A DNA stretch of 64,000 nt from Moesziomyces globuligerus (lineage: Eukaryota > Basidiomycota > Ustilaginomycetes > Ustilaginales > Ustilaginaceae), in NCBI GenBank assembly GCA_030849465.1, contig JARVLF010000015.1:1736001-1800000 (forward strand), written 5' to 3'. The notes under the pieces were generated by a model that saw only the letters and a program-made list of their open reading frames with translations, was not told the DNA's origin and did no database searches. Shown in pieces: positions 18,145-29,961 of the stretch. Positions within the stretch are counted from its first letter, which is position 1. Each line of letters opens with the position of its first letter. The position numbers were made by a program, and so were the translations under genes.

Positions 18145-20259
18145 ATGAGTCCGCCTCGGATACCGCGTCCGCCGAGCGTAGTGACTTCCGCCATGCCTGC
18201 GGCTCCTGCCATCCCCACATCGCAAGAGTTCAGCTCCAAAGACGCACCGACGTCCACATGGGGGCTTCTCAAAGGCGAATGGGAGCTGCTGACCCTCAGC
18301 ACCGCAGTCAAGCTGCTCCTGTGGCCCACGTACCACTCGACGGACTTCGAAGTGCACCGAAACTGGCTCGCCATCACACGTACCCTGCCCATCCGCGAGT
18401 GGTACTTTGAAGCCACGTCACAGTGGACGCTCGACTATCCGCCGTTCTTTGCGTACTTCTCGTGGATCCTCGCGCAGCCGGCTGCGCTAGTCGACCCGCT
18501 CATCGTCAGTCTGCACGAGGGTCTCGAGTATTCGGCCTGGCCATGCAAGGCATACATGCGGGCGACGGTCATGGTCACCGAAGTCGTGCTCGCCGCTGCG
18601 CTCCTCGCCCACTCAAGGATCGGCACGCAGCGCGCCATGAAGATCGGCTACACCGACTCGACATCGACGGGCGCCAGCACGTCGCACTTGCTCGCAGCAA
18701 GCCTGCTCATGCATCCGGGACTGATCATCATCGACCACATCCACTTCCAGTACAACGGCTTCCTCTTTGGCGTGCTCTCCTGGTCGCTCTGGGCAGCGCG
18801 CGAAGACCATCCGCTGCTGTGCGCCTTCCTCTTCAGCTCGCTGCTCAACCTCAAGCACATCTACGTCTACGTCGCTCCACCCTTCCTCGTCTTTCTTCTG
18901 CGCTCCTACGTCGTGCCCGTCGGCACGCGCGCAAGCGACATGGGCAGATGCGTCGAGAGGCTCATCACGGTCGGCGTCGTCACGCTCATCCCGTTCGTGC
19001 TCAGCCTGGCCCCGCTCGCCATCGACGGCTTGCGCCACGAAGCAGGTCCACTTGGCGTGCTGGCCCAGATGGTCGGCCGCCTGTTCCCGTTCAGCCGTGG
19101 GCTCATTCATGCCTATTGGGCGCCGAATGCCTGGGCGCTGTGGACGTTTGCGGATCGCGTGCTGGTCAAGCTCCTCCCGCGCGTGCGCGTGCTCCGCGCC
19201 GTGCTGCCTACGCGCATGCTGGCGCGCTACGACGCTGCTGCCGGCTCTGGGTTCGCGTCCGCCTCGCGTGGCAAGGTGGAGAACATCGCGTTTGGGATCA
19301 TGCCCGAGATCAGCCCGTCGACGTGCTTCGTGCTGACGCTCACCTGCATGTGCGTATACATGGTCAAGCTCTGGCAGACGCCCACCTACCGCTCGTTCCT
19401 GGCCGCCGTCAGCCTGTGCGGCTTGGCCTCATTCCTCTTCGGCTGGCACGTGCACGAAAAGGCCATCATGCTACCGCTCATCCCCTACACGTTCTTGGCC
19501 GCGGTCGACTATGCGCACTTCCGCACGTTTGTGCTGCTCAGCGTCGCCGGGATCGTCTCGCTCTTCCCGCTGCTGTTTACGCCGCAGGAGGGTCCGATCA
19601 AGATCGCGTACTCGCTTGTGTGGGCGCTGCTCGTGCTCGGTCCGCTGCAGAAGCGCGTCTTCCGACCCGTACAGTCCAACGTCGGGCTCTTGGTACACAG
19701 GCTCGAGTCGATGTACCTGTGGGGATTTGTGGCCCTGCAGGTGTACGTGTCGATCGTACATCCGATGATATCCACGCAGGCGGGGAGAGCACTCGCTGTA
19801 CCTGCGCAGAGCGTCGTTGCGTCGCCAAACACGACGTACGAGAGCATAGATGCGAGGCCACTGGTGCCCGATGGCGTCCAAACACCCGCGCCCACGGCGA
19901 TCCCCGATCATGCTGCTGCAGACGTCGAAACGGCAGCACCAGCAGAAGCAAAGGAGCCGGTGCCTGCAGCCACTCCCGATGCGGACGCCATTACAGCTGA
20001 TGCTGTGGTTGCGATCAATACGGACGAGTTCGATGCTAAGCGACAGCTGTCGACGCCGGCAGCAGCCGATGCGCAGCCAGAAGCGCGGGACTCGAGTCAG
20101 CTCGAACCAGCAGAGACCGCACCAAAGACGCACGATGTCGACCGAGGGGCGTCGTCCATGGAGTTCCTGCCGCTCATGATGGTGAGCGTCTACTGCAGCC
20201 TCGGCATCAGCTGGGCATGGATCCGCGCCTCGGCGGTATACCTTGCGAGCGAGTCATGA
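18145..20259 (+). CDS. ALG8: Dolichyl-P-glucose: Glc1Man9GlcNAc2-PP-dolichol glucosyltransferase ALG8
   Basis: ER membrane enzyme that adds the second glucose to the lipid-linked N-glycan precursor. Multi-span protein of 704 residues. The luminal catalytic region is recognisable near the N-terminus: STDFEVHRNWLAITRTLPI, REWYFEATSQWTLDYPPFFA and, further on, HFQYNGFLFG, all conserved in the ALG6/ALG8 family; the DYPPFFAYFSW context and overall similarity favour ALG8. Later motifs include FLFGWHVHEKAIMLPLIPY. Between the penultimate and last membrane spans there is an unusual hydrophilic, Ala/Glu/Asp/Pro-rich segment of about 110 residues, then a final span (FLPLMMVSVYCSLGISWAWI). The start is uncertain: ATGs at 18145 and 18193 both fit; the frame is open from 17905. 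Head to head with SGT1 over about 260 bases. Confidence 0.93.
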   Translation: MSPPRIPRPPSVVTSAMPAAPAIPTSQEFSSKDAPTSTWGLLKGEWELLTLSTAVKLLLWPTYHSTDFEVHRNWLAITRTLPIREWYFEATSQWTLDYPPFFAYFSWILAQPAALVDPLIVSLHEGLEYSAWPCKAYMRATVMVTEVVLAAALLAHSRIGTQRAMKIGYTDSTSTGASTSHLLAASLLMHPGLIIIDHIHFQYNGFLFGVLSWSLWAAREDHPLLCAFLFSSLLNLKHIYVYVAPPFLVFLLRSYVVPVGTRASDMGRCVERLITVGVVTLIPFVLSLAPLAIDGLRHEAGPLGVLAQMVGRLFPFSRGLIHAYWAPNAWALWTFADRVLVKLLPRVRVLRAVLPTRMLARYDAAAGSGFASASRGKVENIAFGIMPEISPSTCFVLTLTCMCVYMVKLWQTPTYRSFLAAVSLCGLASFLFGWHVHEKAIMLPLIPYTFLAAVDYAHFRTFVLLSVAGIVSLFPLLFTPQEGPIKIAYSLVWALLVLGPLQKRVFRPVQSNVGLLVHRLESMYLWGFVALQVYVSIVHPMISTQAGRALAVPAQSVVASPNTTYESIDARPLVPDGVQTPAPTAIPDHAAADVETAAPAEAKEPVPAATPDADAITADAVVAINTDEFDAKRQLSTPAAADAQPEARDSSQLEPAETAPKTHDVDRGASSMEFLPLMMVSVYCSLGISWAWIRASAVYLASES

Positions 20260-21472
20260 TTTATTCCGCCAGACAATGTGAGAAGTGCAATGCAAACATA
20301 CGACCGGAGTCTCGGACCTACTGGATCCAGCTTTGCCTCGACCGTACCGCCGACACAAGTTTACCTCGTGCCATCTCCGGCGGCAAGATGGCAGTGCCAT
20401 TGCTTCGGTGTTGGTCAGCTTGTTCGCGGTGCCTGATGTGGAACCGGCTGTGCTGGGGCTGGTACTGGCGAGGCGGGGTCGAGTTGGGATGCGGTGAGCT
20501 TTCATCACAGTGTTTGGTGGTGGCGCGCGGGCCATGCGTTGCGATTTCATTTTTCATTTCACGAGCTCTGCATGGCCCCAACCGATTGCGATTTTGCGAT
20601 TTTGCGCGAGGGCAGCATGGCTTCAGCGTGGCTTGAGCCGGCAATCGCGCGAATCTAGGTTGAATCGTCATTATTCTGCCGGGGAGCTTGCGAGCCTTCG
20701 ATCTTCCGATAGCCTTTTTCACAGCCGTGCGTCGGTTGGCAACTCTGAAGGCTCACCGCCAAAATGTCAAAGTGGTGCCTTGCCTTTGCCTGGCTTGGCT
20801 TGCCGAGCGAGCCCCAGCAGAGACAAGGTGGGCCTCAGCCGCGCGGCTGATCTCGGCTACCGACTGAGCCCCGCCCAGGCCCGCTCCGTCCATCGCATCC
20901 CATCGCACTGACCTTCCTCGGCCACTTTCCGCTCCTGTCCCCCTTCCGTCTCCTCCCCTCCCTCCCTCCACCCCTCACGTCTGCTATATTCCACCGCGTA
21001 GCTCGCTCCACGGCCGCAGCATCTGTACAGCTGCTTCTTCTCGCATCCGAGCGCCGTGACAGTCTCCCAGAGCGCATGCGTCTACGCCTGTTCTAGCGTC
21101 GACCGCAGTGCCGGCTTGTATCTCACTTCTTGTTGCGAGCGATCGCCCCACACTTTATCGAGAGGATCAGCATCGCATCCTTCCTCTGCATCGGTCCCTC
21201 GTTCGCCCGCCTCACCGTACGACCAACACCCCCACACACAGCTCGCTTCATGCTCTTCCAGATGCTTGCTGCACTGCACGCGTAGATTACGCATCTCTGC
21301 CGCCCTTTCGAGCCGTCTCAGGCCTTATCACAGCTCTTCTTCCGAAGTCTCTCCTTTCGACACAGGCGACACGCACTCAGCCTGCTGCGATCACGCCCAG
21401 CGCCCTCGCACAATACACGGCTCGTCCATCACCCGAATCTCACTCGGTCACCGTTAGCACCAGTGCTCCACC
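20260..21472. other. Intergenic: ALG8 3' region and Pumilio gene 5' leader
   Basis: 1.2 kb between same-strand genes. The second half (about 20910-21000 and onward) is strongly pyrimidine-rich and probably is the promoter and a long 5' leader of the Pumilio gene. No gene or RNA recognised. Confidence 0.55.
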
Positions 21473-24280
21473 ATGTCCAAACTCGACCAGAACACCTGGT
21501 CGGACGCTTCCATCCCGAGCAACGGCAGCCCCTCCAGCCTTTGGAATGGACGTCCGCCATCCACCATGGACGGCGACGCCGTCAACACCGCGTCCACTTC
21601 CAATGTCAGCACCCCCAGCCGAGCCCTCAGCACCCTGGATGCCAAGGACATCACCGCCAGCGCTCCCGTCTTCACTCCGTCCCCCCTGCTCCCGCACGAC
21701 GGTTCTGCCTGGTCCATTCCCCGGCCTGGCTCGCTCACTTGGGCAAACGACCTCGCTACGCGCTCCGCTTCCTCCGAGCTCGTCGCCGACACCGCTTCCT
21801 TGAGCCCCAGTGCAATCAAGCGCGCTGCTACCCAGGATCGCCCTGACGTCCTCCGCACAGCATCCCCTGCATCCGCCTCCAACACAGCACAATCGGCTCA
21901 AACACCTGCCGACGATACAGACGCTTCCTCCCCTAACCGCGCCAAGGGCCGCATCGCAAAGCCCGCGGCGCCCGTGCCCAAGCGCGCCCCGATACGTTCC
22001 GCCACTCTCGATCCCAGCCATTTGGCCGGCAAGAGGCGCTCCAGCAGCGAGCTCGACGACGAGCTCTCCGGCGCTGCCGAGGAACAGGAGCTCGTGGCCG
22101 ACATGGACACGCTCAGCATCGTCGCCAACGATGCTGCAGCTGGCGGAGCTGCGCAGGCCCCGCATGACCTCGTCTCACCGGGCTACCCTTCGCCTCCCGC
22201 AATGATGGGTGTGGGGCATCATGGCCATCGCGCTTCCGGCTCCTTCCCTCCGCCGCCGTTCGGTCCGGGAGAGGCCTTCATGCATCCCTCGTCGTATCTG
22301 CCCGGCAGCGGCGCTCGCTCGCCCGACGTCTACGCGCACGGTTACGGCATGACGCACATGCTACCCGGCATGGCGCCCATCGACATGTCTGGCTACGAGT
22401 CCTACCGCACCACCCCCGATCCCTACGCGCCCACCATGCCCGGCCGCGCCATCTTTGCCAGCCCGGGCTCGCAGGGCTCGACGCCGCAGAGTCCGTCGTT
22501 CGGTCCAGCACCGCTCGGCCCCCACATCAACCCGATGCGCAACGGCGAGGCGCTCTTCTACCCGGGCGTCATCCCGGGCTTCGGACCGCCGCCACCGCCG
22601 CCGATGGCGGGCGGTATGGCGTCGCCTGTTCGCCACGTGGGTCCACCGGGGCCGTCGCACTTCGCCTTTGGGGATGCGAGATCGGCGCAGATGGGCCACT
22701 CGGCCATGGTCGCTCCGGGCATGCCCGTGCCAATGGGCGGGATGATGCCTCCGACCAGTCCGTCAATGAACGTGGCGATGTCGAGTGCGCCGGATAGCCG
22801 CCAATCACCGAATCTGGCGCAGGCGGCAGCGTATCCGCCCGTCGACCACCGGCGCATGGGATCGGCTGGGTCTGAGCCGTTCGGTCCGCCCGTGCTCATG
22901 TCGCCGCGGCCGCCGTTCGCGATGACGGGCCAGGCGGGGCCGTTCGTGCCCGGCCAGCCCGCCATGCATGGCGTGATCGGCGGTGCGCCGCTGCCCGGCT
23001 CGATGATGTGGAATGGACGCTTCGACCACCGCCGCATGCCCACAGGTCCGGGCGGCATGATGCCCCCACCGGGCGGATACGGGGTCGGGGGCAGCCCGGT
23101 GGATCTGCACTTTGCGCGCAACGCTCCTGGGTTCTACGGTGCGCCGTATGCGCCGGGCGCGGGCGGTGGAGCGACGCAGACCCGCAGCCCGCTGCTCGAG
23201 GAGTTCCGCAGCCGCCATGCCAAGAACCGCAAGTTCGAGCTGGCCGACATTGCGGGCAGCGTGGTCGAGTTCAGCGGCGACCAGCACGGCAGCCGGTTCA
23301 TCCAGGAGAAGCTCGACAGCGCGTCGGACGAGGAGAAGAAGGCGGTGTTCGACGAGGTGTTGCCGCAAGCGAGGCAGCTCATGACCGACGTATTTGGAAA
23401 CTACGTGATCCAGAAGATGCTCGAGCACGGCGACGAGGAGCAGCGCCGGGTGCTGGCGGCGGAGATGGAGGGACACGTGCTGGCGCTGTCGCTGGGCACG
23501 TATGGGTGCCGAGTGGTGCAGAAGGCGTTCGACTACTTGGCGCCCGAGCAGAGGACGACGTTGGCCAAGGAGCTCGATGGGCACATTATGCGGTGCGTGC
23601 GCGATCAGAACGCCAACCACGTGGTGCAGAAGGTGATCGAGCGCGTCGAGGCCGACGAGGTGGCGTTCATCGCCGACGCCTTCAAGGGTCATGTGGCTGG
23701 ATTGGCGAGTCACTGCTACAGCTGCCGTGTGCTGCAGCGCGCGTTCGAGTACGGAGGCGAGGAGAGGACGCGGCCGCTGTTGGAAGAGCTGCACGCCGAG
23801 GCGTACGGGCTCATGCAGCACCAGTACGGCAACTATGTCATTCAGTGGGTGCTGCAACGTGGGCAGAAGCAGGATCGCGAGCGCGTGATCGAGAAGATCC
23901 GAGGCAACGTGCTGCCGCTCTCGAGGCACAAGTTTGCGTCCAACGTGATCGAGGAGGTGGTGCGCACGAGCAGTAGCGACGACCTCGGCGCGCTCGTCGA
24001 CGAGATCCTGACGCCCAAACCCGTTGCACCCGTCGCCGAGGTGGAGGAGGGCGGCGCGCAGCAGACCAAGATCGCGCCCGCGGTGCTCATGATGAAGGAC
24101 CAGTTTGCAAACTACGTCCTTCAGCGCTTCCTCGAAAAGGCGGATGCGGCGCAGCGCGCGCGGCTTGTCGAGGCGGTCCAACCGAGTCTCCAGAGCGCAC
24201 GTAGGCTGGCGAGCGCACACCAGACCAAACACCTCGTGGCCATCGAACGTCTCATCGACTCGCTCGACCACGACAAGTAG
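21473..24280 (+). CDS. Pumilio-family (Puf3/PUM-type) mRNA-binding protein
   Basis: 935-residue post-transcriptional regulator that binds UGUA-containing 3' UTRs. The first about 570 residues are low-complexity (Ser/Ala/Pro early, then Gly/Met/Pro-rich). The Pumilio homology domain spans about residues 575-930. The eight repeats show, in order, the five-residue RNA-contact motifs SRFIQ, NYVIQ, CRVVQ, NHVVQ, CRVLQ, NYVIQ, SNVIE and NYVLQ. This set matches the canonical human PUM1 / yeast Puf3 code (S/N/C/N/C/N/S/N with Q/E), so the predicted target core is UGUANAUA (inference from the published repeat code). Single exon; first ATG. Its stop codon lies 51 bases from the stop of the convergent START-domain gene. 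Confidence 0.93.
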   Translation: MSKLDQNTWSDASIPSNGSPSSLWNGRPPSTMDGDAVNTASTSNVSTPSRALSTLDAKDITASAPVFTPSPLLPHDGSAWSIPRPGSLTWANDLATRSASSELVADTASLSPSAIKRAATQDRPDVLRTASPASASNTAQSAQTPADDTDASSPNRAKGRIAKPAAPVPKRAPIRSATLDPSHLAGKRRSSSELDDELSGAAEEQELVADMDTLSIVANDAAAGGAAQAPHDLVSPGYPSPPAMMGVGHHGHRASGSFPPPPFGPGEAFMHPSSYLPGSGARSPDVYAHGYGMTHMLPGMAPIDMSGYESYRTTPDPYAPTMPGRAIFASPGSQGSTPQSPSFGPAPLGPHINPMRNGEALFYPGVIPGFGPPPPPPMAGGMASPVRHVGPPGPSHFAFGDARSAQMGHSAMVAPGMPVPMGGMMPPTSPSMNVAMSSAPDSRQSPNLAQAAAYPPVDHRRMGSAGSEPFGPPVLMSPRPPFAMTGQAGPFVPGQPAMHGVIGGAPLPGSMMWNGRFDHRRMPTGPGGMMPPPGGYGVGGSPVDLHFARNAPGFYGAPYAPGAGGGATQTRSPLLEEFRSRHAKNRKFELADIAGSVVEFSGDQHGSRFIQEKLDSASDEEKKAVFDEVLPQARQLMTDVFGNYVIQKMLEHGDEEQRRVLAAEMEGHVLALSLGTYGCRVVQKAFDYLAPEQRTTLAKELDGHIMRCVRDQNANHVVQKVIERVEADEVAFIADAFKGHVAGLASHCYSCRVLQRAFEYGGEERTRPLLEELHAEAYGLMQHQYGNYVIQWVLQRGQKQDRERVIEKIRGNVLPLSRHKFASNVIEEVVRTSSSDDLGALVDEILTPKPVAPVAEVEEGGAQQTKIAPAVLMMKDQFANYVLQRFLEKADAAQRARLVEAVQPSLQSARRLASAHQTKHLVAIERLIDSLDHDK

Positions 24281-24331
24281 CCACGCCACACGGACAGACA
24301 GTACTAGTAATAGAGCATTTGATTTTTCTAC

Positions 24332-27319
24332 TCAGGCCGTTTCGTCGAGCCACTCGTCGTTCCGCGGCGCTTGGAGCATGGGGCCCGTGCCGGAGCGGGC
24401 GGGCGCAGGCGGCAGGAGCAGACGCGCGGATCCGGGGAAGGGAGCGAGCTTGGCATTGTCGAGCGAGTAGTTTGTTCTCGAGCGGGTGCGACGCTGGACG
24501 TGGTGGGCCGGGGCGCGCGTATTGTTGACCGGAGCTTGCTGGGCTAGCGAGGCTAGGAGGGTATATGCCTGGCTACGATCAGGCGAACGAGGAGGGTCGA
24601 GTTTACGTAGGACCTGTACTGCTTCTCCCGGCGAGGCTGGTGGGTCGGAGGGGAGCGAGTGGATCGAGACGACGCTGTGCGTCGAGGTATGCACATGCGC
24701 TGTGGACCGCGAGACGGAAATCGCACGCGCGTCCTTGGTCACCGAGACCTTGCGACTCCTCTCTTCGCCACCCCTACCGATCGCACCATACCGCCTGCCG
24801 ACATGGCTGCGTCGACTTTCGATGCTGGTTCGGCTTGCGATGCTTGCGATGCTGGCGATGCTGTCGATCGTCGAGTCTCTCGGCGTCGGCGGTTCCGAGC
24901 GCTCCGAAGGCGTGCTAAGCGCATCCAGTTGCAGCCCCAGACTGTCGCGAGCTCCAGGAGCCAGGCTGAGAGCCAAGGCGTCCGAGCCAGCGAGCAGCAT
25001 GGCACTCACCCTGCGCGCCTGCTCGCGCGCCTGCACGCCCTGGGCCACATACGGCAACGACTCGGCCAACGCATCCGCCAACAGCGCCACCAAATCCCCA
25101 CCCGCACCCCCCCGCTCGACGCTCGGCAGCACCCGCGCCGTCGCCGACGCCGGCGGCGAAAATCCAGACGAGCGCTGTCGCCTCTCCATCTCGGCCAGCA
25201 GCGCGCGCGACAACCGATGCACCTTGCGCTCCAACTCGGGCGCGCCCTTGGCCGGTCTGAACTCGTTGGAGAGGAGTCGCGACCGTTTCTGCGCCGGACT
25301 CATCGGACCCCTCCCCAACCCGATCCCCGCAGCCGTGGCGGTGAGATCACCCTCGGTCTCGTCGTCGTCGAGCACCTCCTGCGGCTCGCGCGCGAGGTGG
25401 AGCGTGGCGCGCGCAAAGCCCGACTCGACGAGTCCGTAGGGCGCAGCGCCCTTGGAGAGGTAGTCGCCGTGCCCGGCGTGCTCGACGTCATCGGCCACCG
25501 AGCCAGGCACGGTCTCGGTGCCCTCGGAGGGCGTCAAGCCGACGAAACGCCGCCGCAGCCGTGCGGGCGACAGCGGTGCCGACGAGGTGAGCGACGAAAC
25601 GCTCCCCGAAAGCTCGTCGCCCGCCTCCGAATCCGTACTACCCTCGCCCCCGGGTGAGACGCCGCCGCGCCGCGCCGCGCGCGCAAAGCACGGCGGCGCC
25701 AGACTCTGCAGATCCAGCAACATGGGCGGCCGCGCCAGCGGACTGCCGGGCGACGTGGGCTTGTTCGGAGAACCAGGGAACGACGGCAGCGTACGGTCGA
25801 CCGTCGGTGTCCCCGGCAGGGACGACGTACGTGCCGGCCATATTTTGGGCGACGCCGTGTTCTCCTCCACGGCACCGGCCACCTCGGGAGCGACATTCTC
25901 TTTGTCTGGCTCGCCGGCTTGCTGTGGTGCGACTGGTTCGACCGGCGCCGCGAGCGTCTCGGGGACGTTGGATAGACGCACAGTCGGTGAACTCTCTGGT
26001 GTTGGCGTCGCTGCAGGCGCGGGCCGTGGATGGCCGAGACAGCCCTCTCCAACCATGGCCGGAAGCGTACGGTGGCGATACCAAGACGCGCCCTGTCCGA
26101 GCGATTCCGGAGCCACCGCCTCGCTCGACGGGCCCGGGCGATAGTCTCTGTACAGCGCCGATGCTACGGGCATGGTCTTTGCCACTTTGGCCACCGAGGC
26201 GATGCTGCGGGGCACGAGCGTGGACGCGACCATCTTGATGACGGATGCAGGCACCCACGCAGCCATCTCGCCGAGATCCGAGACCTGCGTGATGCGGACC
26301 GCTGCGCCGCGTGGATCTCTGATGGGCGCCGTCGCGTGTGCCTCGGTGCCGTCCGAGGGATCTCGGTGGTGTCTGCTCGCCGAGCTGCTGCCTGAATTCG
26401 ACCTTCCTCTGCGCCCTAGCGCCAGCAGACCCTTGCGGAAGTGACTGCCCTTGGCCGAGGCGTGTGATGCGGGGCTTTTGCCGAGCTCGGATGGGGACAA
26501 GTCGGGGACGCCGTCGTCGCCGAGATCCTCGACCATGAAGCCGCCCGTGCGCAGCTCGAAGCGCGTGTATCCCTTGCGCGGGGGCAGGCTCGGGTCCGTG
26601 ATGCTCTGGGAGGTCGAGACGAGTCTTAGCGGCATCTGGCCCGCTGCGTCCGAGCGTGGGGTGGCGGGCAGACGCGCATCGACGCTGAGCAGCACCATAT
26701 CGCGTGCCTTTGCGACCATAAAGATGCTGCCGAAGCGCAGCAGCTCGACGCGCGCCGCCACGGCCTGAGCCGTCTCGCTCGTCGCCAGTGCTGCTGCTGC
26801 TGCTGCGTCGTCAACAGCTTCGCGCGCGAGCCAGCGCTTGACGGCGCCTTCTTCGACGGTGGTGTCCCACAGCTTGCGGTTCTCGGCGCTGGCCATGAGC
26901 GACCAGAACTGTCGTGCGGTGACGCCGGGCAGCACCGACTGGACGCTGAAGAGGTATCGGTTGGGATCGGGATGCGCGCGCACGGTGATGGACGAGGCGA
27001 AGCCGCCGGCGACGGCCGCGGGGGTGGTGGTGGTATAGAGCACAGTCCATTCGGGTATCGGGATCTCGGGTTCTACGGGGCTGGGAGGTATCGACGATGC
27101 AGCATCGTTGGCGACAGCCTGGGCAGAGGTGGGGAGCAGGCTGGCAGAGGAAGGGTCGGCGTAGGCGAGGAATTGGTGGAGCACATCGAGCGACTGCTGC
27201 GTAAGGCTAGCTGACGAGCTGCGCTGAGATGCCTCTGCGGGAGGTTTTGAAGAGGATTGCGGGGGAGGTGTGGCCACCGTCGCCCCGGCGGGCTTGGTGG
27301 ATCTTAGGAAAGCCGGCAT
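24332..27319 (-). CDS. START-domain lipid-transfer-like protein
   Basis: 995 residues. The N-terminal third (about residues 80-390) reads as a START-type fold of fungal type: [20 protein letters not shown], then [87 protein letters not shown] and, after a Ser/Arg/Gly insertion, [23 protein letters not shown] with the closing helix. START domains bind a single lipid or sterol in a cavity; the ligand here is unknown. The remaining about 600 residues are disordered, Ser/Pro/Arg-rich with many potential phosphosites and no membrane span, so the protein is probably cytosolic or peripheral. Single exon. It is head to head with PLP2. Confidence 0.82.
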   Translation of the reverse strand: MPAFLRSTKPAGATVATPPPQSSSKPPAEASQRSSSASLTQQSLDVLHQFLAYADPSSASLLPTSAQAVANDAASSIPPSPVEPEIPIPEWTVLYTTTTPAAVAGGFASSITVRAHPDPNRYLFSVQSVLPGVTARQFWSLMASAENRKLWDTTVEEGAVKRWLAREAVDDAAAAAALATSETAQAVAARVELLRFGSIFMVAKARDMVLLSVDARLPATPRSDAAGQMPLRLVSTSQSITDPSLPPRKGYTRFELRTGGFMVEDLGDDGVPDLSPSELGKSPASHASAKGSHFRKGLLALGRRGRSNSGSSSASRHHRDPSDGTEAHATAPIRDPRGAAVRITQVSDLGEMAAWVPASVIKMVASTLVPRSIASVAKVAKTMPVASALYRDYRPGPSSEAVAPESLGQGASWYRHRTLPAMVGEGCLGHPRPAPAATPTPESSPTVRLSNVPETLAAPVEPVAPQQAGEPDKENVAPEVAGAVEENTASPKIWPARTSSLPGTPTVDRTLPSFPGSPNKPTSPGSPLARPPMLLDLQSLAPPCFARAARRGGVSPGGEGSTDSEAGDELSGSVSSLTSSAPLSPARLRRRFVGLTPSEGTETVPGSVADDVEHAGHGDYLSKGAAPYGLVESGFARATLHLAREPQEVLDDDETEGDLTATAAGIGLGRGPMSPAQKRSRLLSNEFRPAKGAPELERKVHRLSRALLAEMERRQRSSGFSPPASATARVLPSVERGGAGGDLVALLADALAESLPYVAQGVQAREQARRVSAMLLAGSDALALSLAPGARDSLGLQLDALSTPSERSEPPTPRDSTIDSIASIASIASRTSIESRRSHVGRRYGAIGRGGEERSRKVSVTKDARAISVSRSTAHVHTSTHSVVSIHSLPSDPPASPGEAVQVLRKLDPPRSPDRSQAYTLLASLAQQAPVNNTRAPAHHVQRRTRSRTNYSLDNAKLAPFPGSARLLLPPAPARSGTGPMLQAPRNDEWLDETA

Positions 27320-27960
27320 GATGAGGTGGGGGCCGGGCGAGCGAGACGTGGTTCAACGGCGCATGGCAGGCCGCCGAGCCTGTAAAGGGGCAGTGCGTGC
27401 TTCAGCGGCGGGGACGAGGCATGAAGGATGGATCCCCGGATGGGCTGGACGGGCTGGATGCGCTGGATGTGCGTGAAGTTGCGCTGATGAGGGTGAGAGA
27501 AGGTTTGACAGCGGTGGTGGGCGAGGAAGAATGGGCGAGGGGGTGTTGTCGGTTATCGTTGTACAGATACAGGCACCTGAAGGTAGCACTGCGCACTGCC
27601 TTGAGCTGTTGCACAAAAAGGGGTAATAATGCGCGGGGCGGCAGTGAATCCCAATGATGAAATTGGCAGCAGCGTGCAGGCAGGTTGCGGCTGTGCGTGT
27701 GCGAGTGTGTTTGTTTCGGCAGCCAGCGCTCAGCTCAGGGTCTTTGTGGAATTGCGCGTGTCGGCTGCACCGCACGCGTGCTGCTGGCCCAACTGCCACC
27801 TCCACGCTCCTGTTGATGCACTGCCCAAGCGCCACCCCGCCAAGTCAGCCTCGGAAACCGGGAGTCGGAATCGGGCATTCAGCGCACAGCCCTTTGAGAA
27901 GCCCGCACCAGCGCGTACCTTCCCGCCGTCACCTTCCATCTCTCGCTCGATCCTCTCAAC
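27320..27960. promoter_or_regulatory. Divergent START-protein/PLP2 spacer
   Basis: 641 bases that must hold both promoters. A degenerate 10-bp period (GGGCTGGATG-like) occurs at about 27437-27470. No other element recognised. Confidence 0.5.
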
Positions 27961-28815
27961 ATGCAGGCCGAGGTGGATGCTACACAGGACACTGAGTTCC
28001 ACGACGCTCTGCGTGCGCATGGGATCATTCCGCCCAAACCACCCTCGCGCTCTCCCTCGCCCGAGCTTCCCACCGCCGCCGAGCTGCGCAGCTCGGCACT
28101 CAAACAGGCCACCGTCGACGACCTCGATCTCGAGCTCGAAGGTGCGCTCGACGATGAGGAGGAGAAGCTGCTCGAAAAGATCCGTCGTCAGCGTATGGCT
28201 CAGCTGCGCGCCGAGACCTCCCAGGCGCGCTTCGGCCGCGTCTATCCCATCAGCAGACCCGACTACACGCGCGAAGTCACCGAGGCCAGTAAACTCTCGC
28301 CCGACACCGATGCGCCTACCGAGGGCGCCGCCGAGGGCACCGACAAGCAAAGGCAGGGCGGCACCGGCGTCGTCTGCTTCCTCTACAAGGACGGCATCGA
28401 GACTTGTAGGCTTCTCGCGGGCTTCCTCGATACGCTCGCCGCCAAGTATCCCGCGACCAAGTTCGTCAGCATCGTCGGAGACCAGTGCATCCCCAACTAT
28501 CCGGATCGCAACCTGCCCACGCTGCTCATCTACCGCAACGGCGAGCTGCATAGGCAGATCGTCGGACTCAGGCCAGAGATCGGCCTGGATGGCATGAAGA
28601 CCAAGTGCGAGGACATCGAGCTCCTCCTCACCGCGGTCGGTGTGATTCAAAGATCCACCGTGCCCGGCGCGCCGACACATGCGGGCAGCGCAAGGCCGGA
28701 TACCATCGATGAGGAGGAGGAAGAGGAGGAGGGTGGCAAGAAGCGCGGCATCCGTGACTCTGGCCGCGAAAAGACGCAGGAGGAGCTCGACGATGAGCTC
28801 GACTGGGACTTGTAG
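27961..28815 (+). CDS. PLP2: Phosducin-like protein PLP2 (PhLP2/PDCL3 type)
   Basis: 284-residue cytosolic thioredoxin-fold co-chaperone of the CCT chaperonin, needed for actin/tubulin folding in yeast. The N-terminus TEFHDALRAHGIIPPK is the PhLP2 signature (in relatives T-E-W-N-D-x-L-R-x-x-G-I-L-P-P-K). A charged helix (EEKLLEKIRRQRMAQLR) leads to FGRVYPISRPDYTREVTEAS, diagnostic of the class. The thioredoxin-like part (about residues 120-235) contains VVCFLYKDGIETC, FVSIVGDQCIPNYPDRNLPT and LLIYRNGELHRQIVGL, with no CxxC redox pair. The acidic tail has seven to eight consecutive Glu residues and ends DELDWDL. Single exon. Confidence 0.95.
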   Translation: MQAEVDATQDTEFHDALRAHGIIPPKPPSRSPSPELPTAAELRSSALKQATVDDLDLELEGALDDEEEKLLEKIRRQRMAQLRAETSQARFGRVYPISRPDYTREVTEASKLSPDTDAPTEGAAEGTDKQRQGGTGVVCFLYKDGIETCRLLAGFLDTLAAKYPATKFVSIVGDQCIPNYPDRNLPTLLIYRNGELHRQIVGLRPEIGLDGMKTKCEDIELLLTAVGVIQRSTVPGAPTHAGSARPDTIDEEEEEEEGGKKRGIRDSGREKTQEELDDELDWDL

Positions 28816-29211
28816 TTGTGTACGTCCCGTCTAAAATATACATAGCTAGCTCACTGGCCGTTGAGGGCAAGGATCGGTGCCTTGTCGATTGTCTCGGATT
28901 CAGCCTCAGGCGGAAATCAGCGTCTTGGTGAGCTTGCGTTGCTAATGTGTGTTGGCGCGCTACCGACATGTGATGGAGCCGAAAGCCGAAAGCTGTGACC
29001 TTGGGCTCGCGAGTGTTTTTCTTGGCTTTCTGGATGTGGCCGTTTTAGCCGGCGGGTAGAGCATGTGGACAGGCGAGTGATTTTCTCCGAACCTCCGGGA
29101 AGCTCGAGAAGCTCGGGAGCGATTGGCAACCCGAGGGCGCACCTCCACACGGGGCCTTTCGATCGCACCACCATCGCAATCCATCCGTTCTGCTTCATCT
29201 AGCGCAACATC
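28816..29211. other. Intergenic: PLP2 3' region and GST upstream region
   Basis: 396 bases between same-strand genes. No gene or element that I can support. Confidence 0.5.
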
Positions 29212-29961
29212 ATGACTACGCCTGATCGTCTGGGGGCGCCCGAGGACTTGGGCATTCTCGAGCTCTTTGGCAATGTCGCCGATCCTTTTACGCGCGCCGT
29301 TCGACTCGGGCTCGCCGAGCTCTCGATCCCGGTGATGCTGATCGAGCGCGCGGCGCACTCGGTCGACATCAAGGCGCACAACGCCTACGGCCTGCTGCCC
29401 GTGCTCGTCCACCGTCCGGACGGACTCTACACCCAAGAGTCCGACATTGTCAGCCTCTCGGAAGCATCTGCGATTCGACGCTACATCGACGAATTCCTCC
29501 ACCCCCAAGTTCACTCTCGCTCCCAACCCCTAACTCCACCCCTCAACACGCAGGCTGGCTTCAACGATCCCAAAACGGTGCTCGCCAGAGCAACCCTCGA
29601 TGGATGCGTGGTGAGCTTCAGCCAGACGTTGCTGCCAGCGGTGGAACACGGATTCGTCAAACCGGCTGCCCAGATGAAGAAGAACGGCGCCGATGACGAG
29701 TCGATCCGAATCGCACTCCAGGCGGGTCTCGAACGCACGCACAGCTTGCTCGAAATCGTAGAGGCACAGCTGCACACCGCAACTTGGGTCATGGGTGATC
29801 ACCTCTCCTGGGCAGATCTCTTCCTCTTCCCCATCATCCACGACCTCGCAAGATCGCCCGCCAACCACCTCGTCGCCGGCGATAGCCCCGCCTGCCCGCG
29901 CATCGCCGCCTGGTTCCAAGCCATGCTCAAACGCCCCTCCGTAGCTTCCACCACATCCTAG
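29212..29961 (+). CDS. Glutathione S-transferase family protein
   Basis: 249 residues with the two-domain GST layout. The N-terminal thioredoxin-like half (about residues 15-95) has LFGNVADPFTRAVRLGLAEL, a cis-Pro strand YGLLPVLVHRPDG and the glutathione-binding LSEASAIRRYIDEFL (the E/S-A-I motif). The C-terminal helical half (about 120-240) includes WVMGDHLSWADLFLFPII, the N-capping-box/hydrophobic staple segment of GSTs, and a final helix PRIAAWFQAMLKRPSV. The class is not assigned; the catalytic residue near the N-terminus could be Asn or Thr rather than the Ser/Tyr/Cys of well-known classes, so it may be a non-classical fungal GST. Single exon. Confidence 0.9.
   Translation: MTTPDRLGAPEDLGILELFGNVADPFTRAVRLGLAELSIPVMLIERAAHSVDIKAHNAYGLLPVLVHRPDGLYTQESDIVSLSEASAIRRYIDEFLHPQVHSRSQPLTPPLNTQAGFNDPKTVLARATLDGCVVSFSQTLLPAVEHGFVKPAAQMKKNGADDESIRIALQAGLERTHSLLEIVEAQLHTATWVMGDHLSWADLFLFPIIHDLARSPANHLVAGDSPACPRIAAWFQAMLKRPSVASTTS

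Noticed and set aside
22805..24289. 494-codon minus-strand open frame over the Pumilio repeats
   Set aside because: Antisense shadow of eight intact PUF repeats; composition is Leu/His/Arg-rich and low in complexity.
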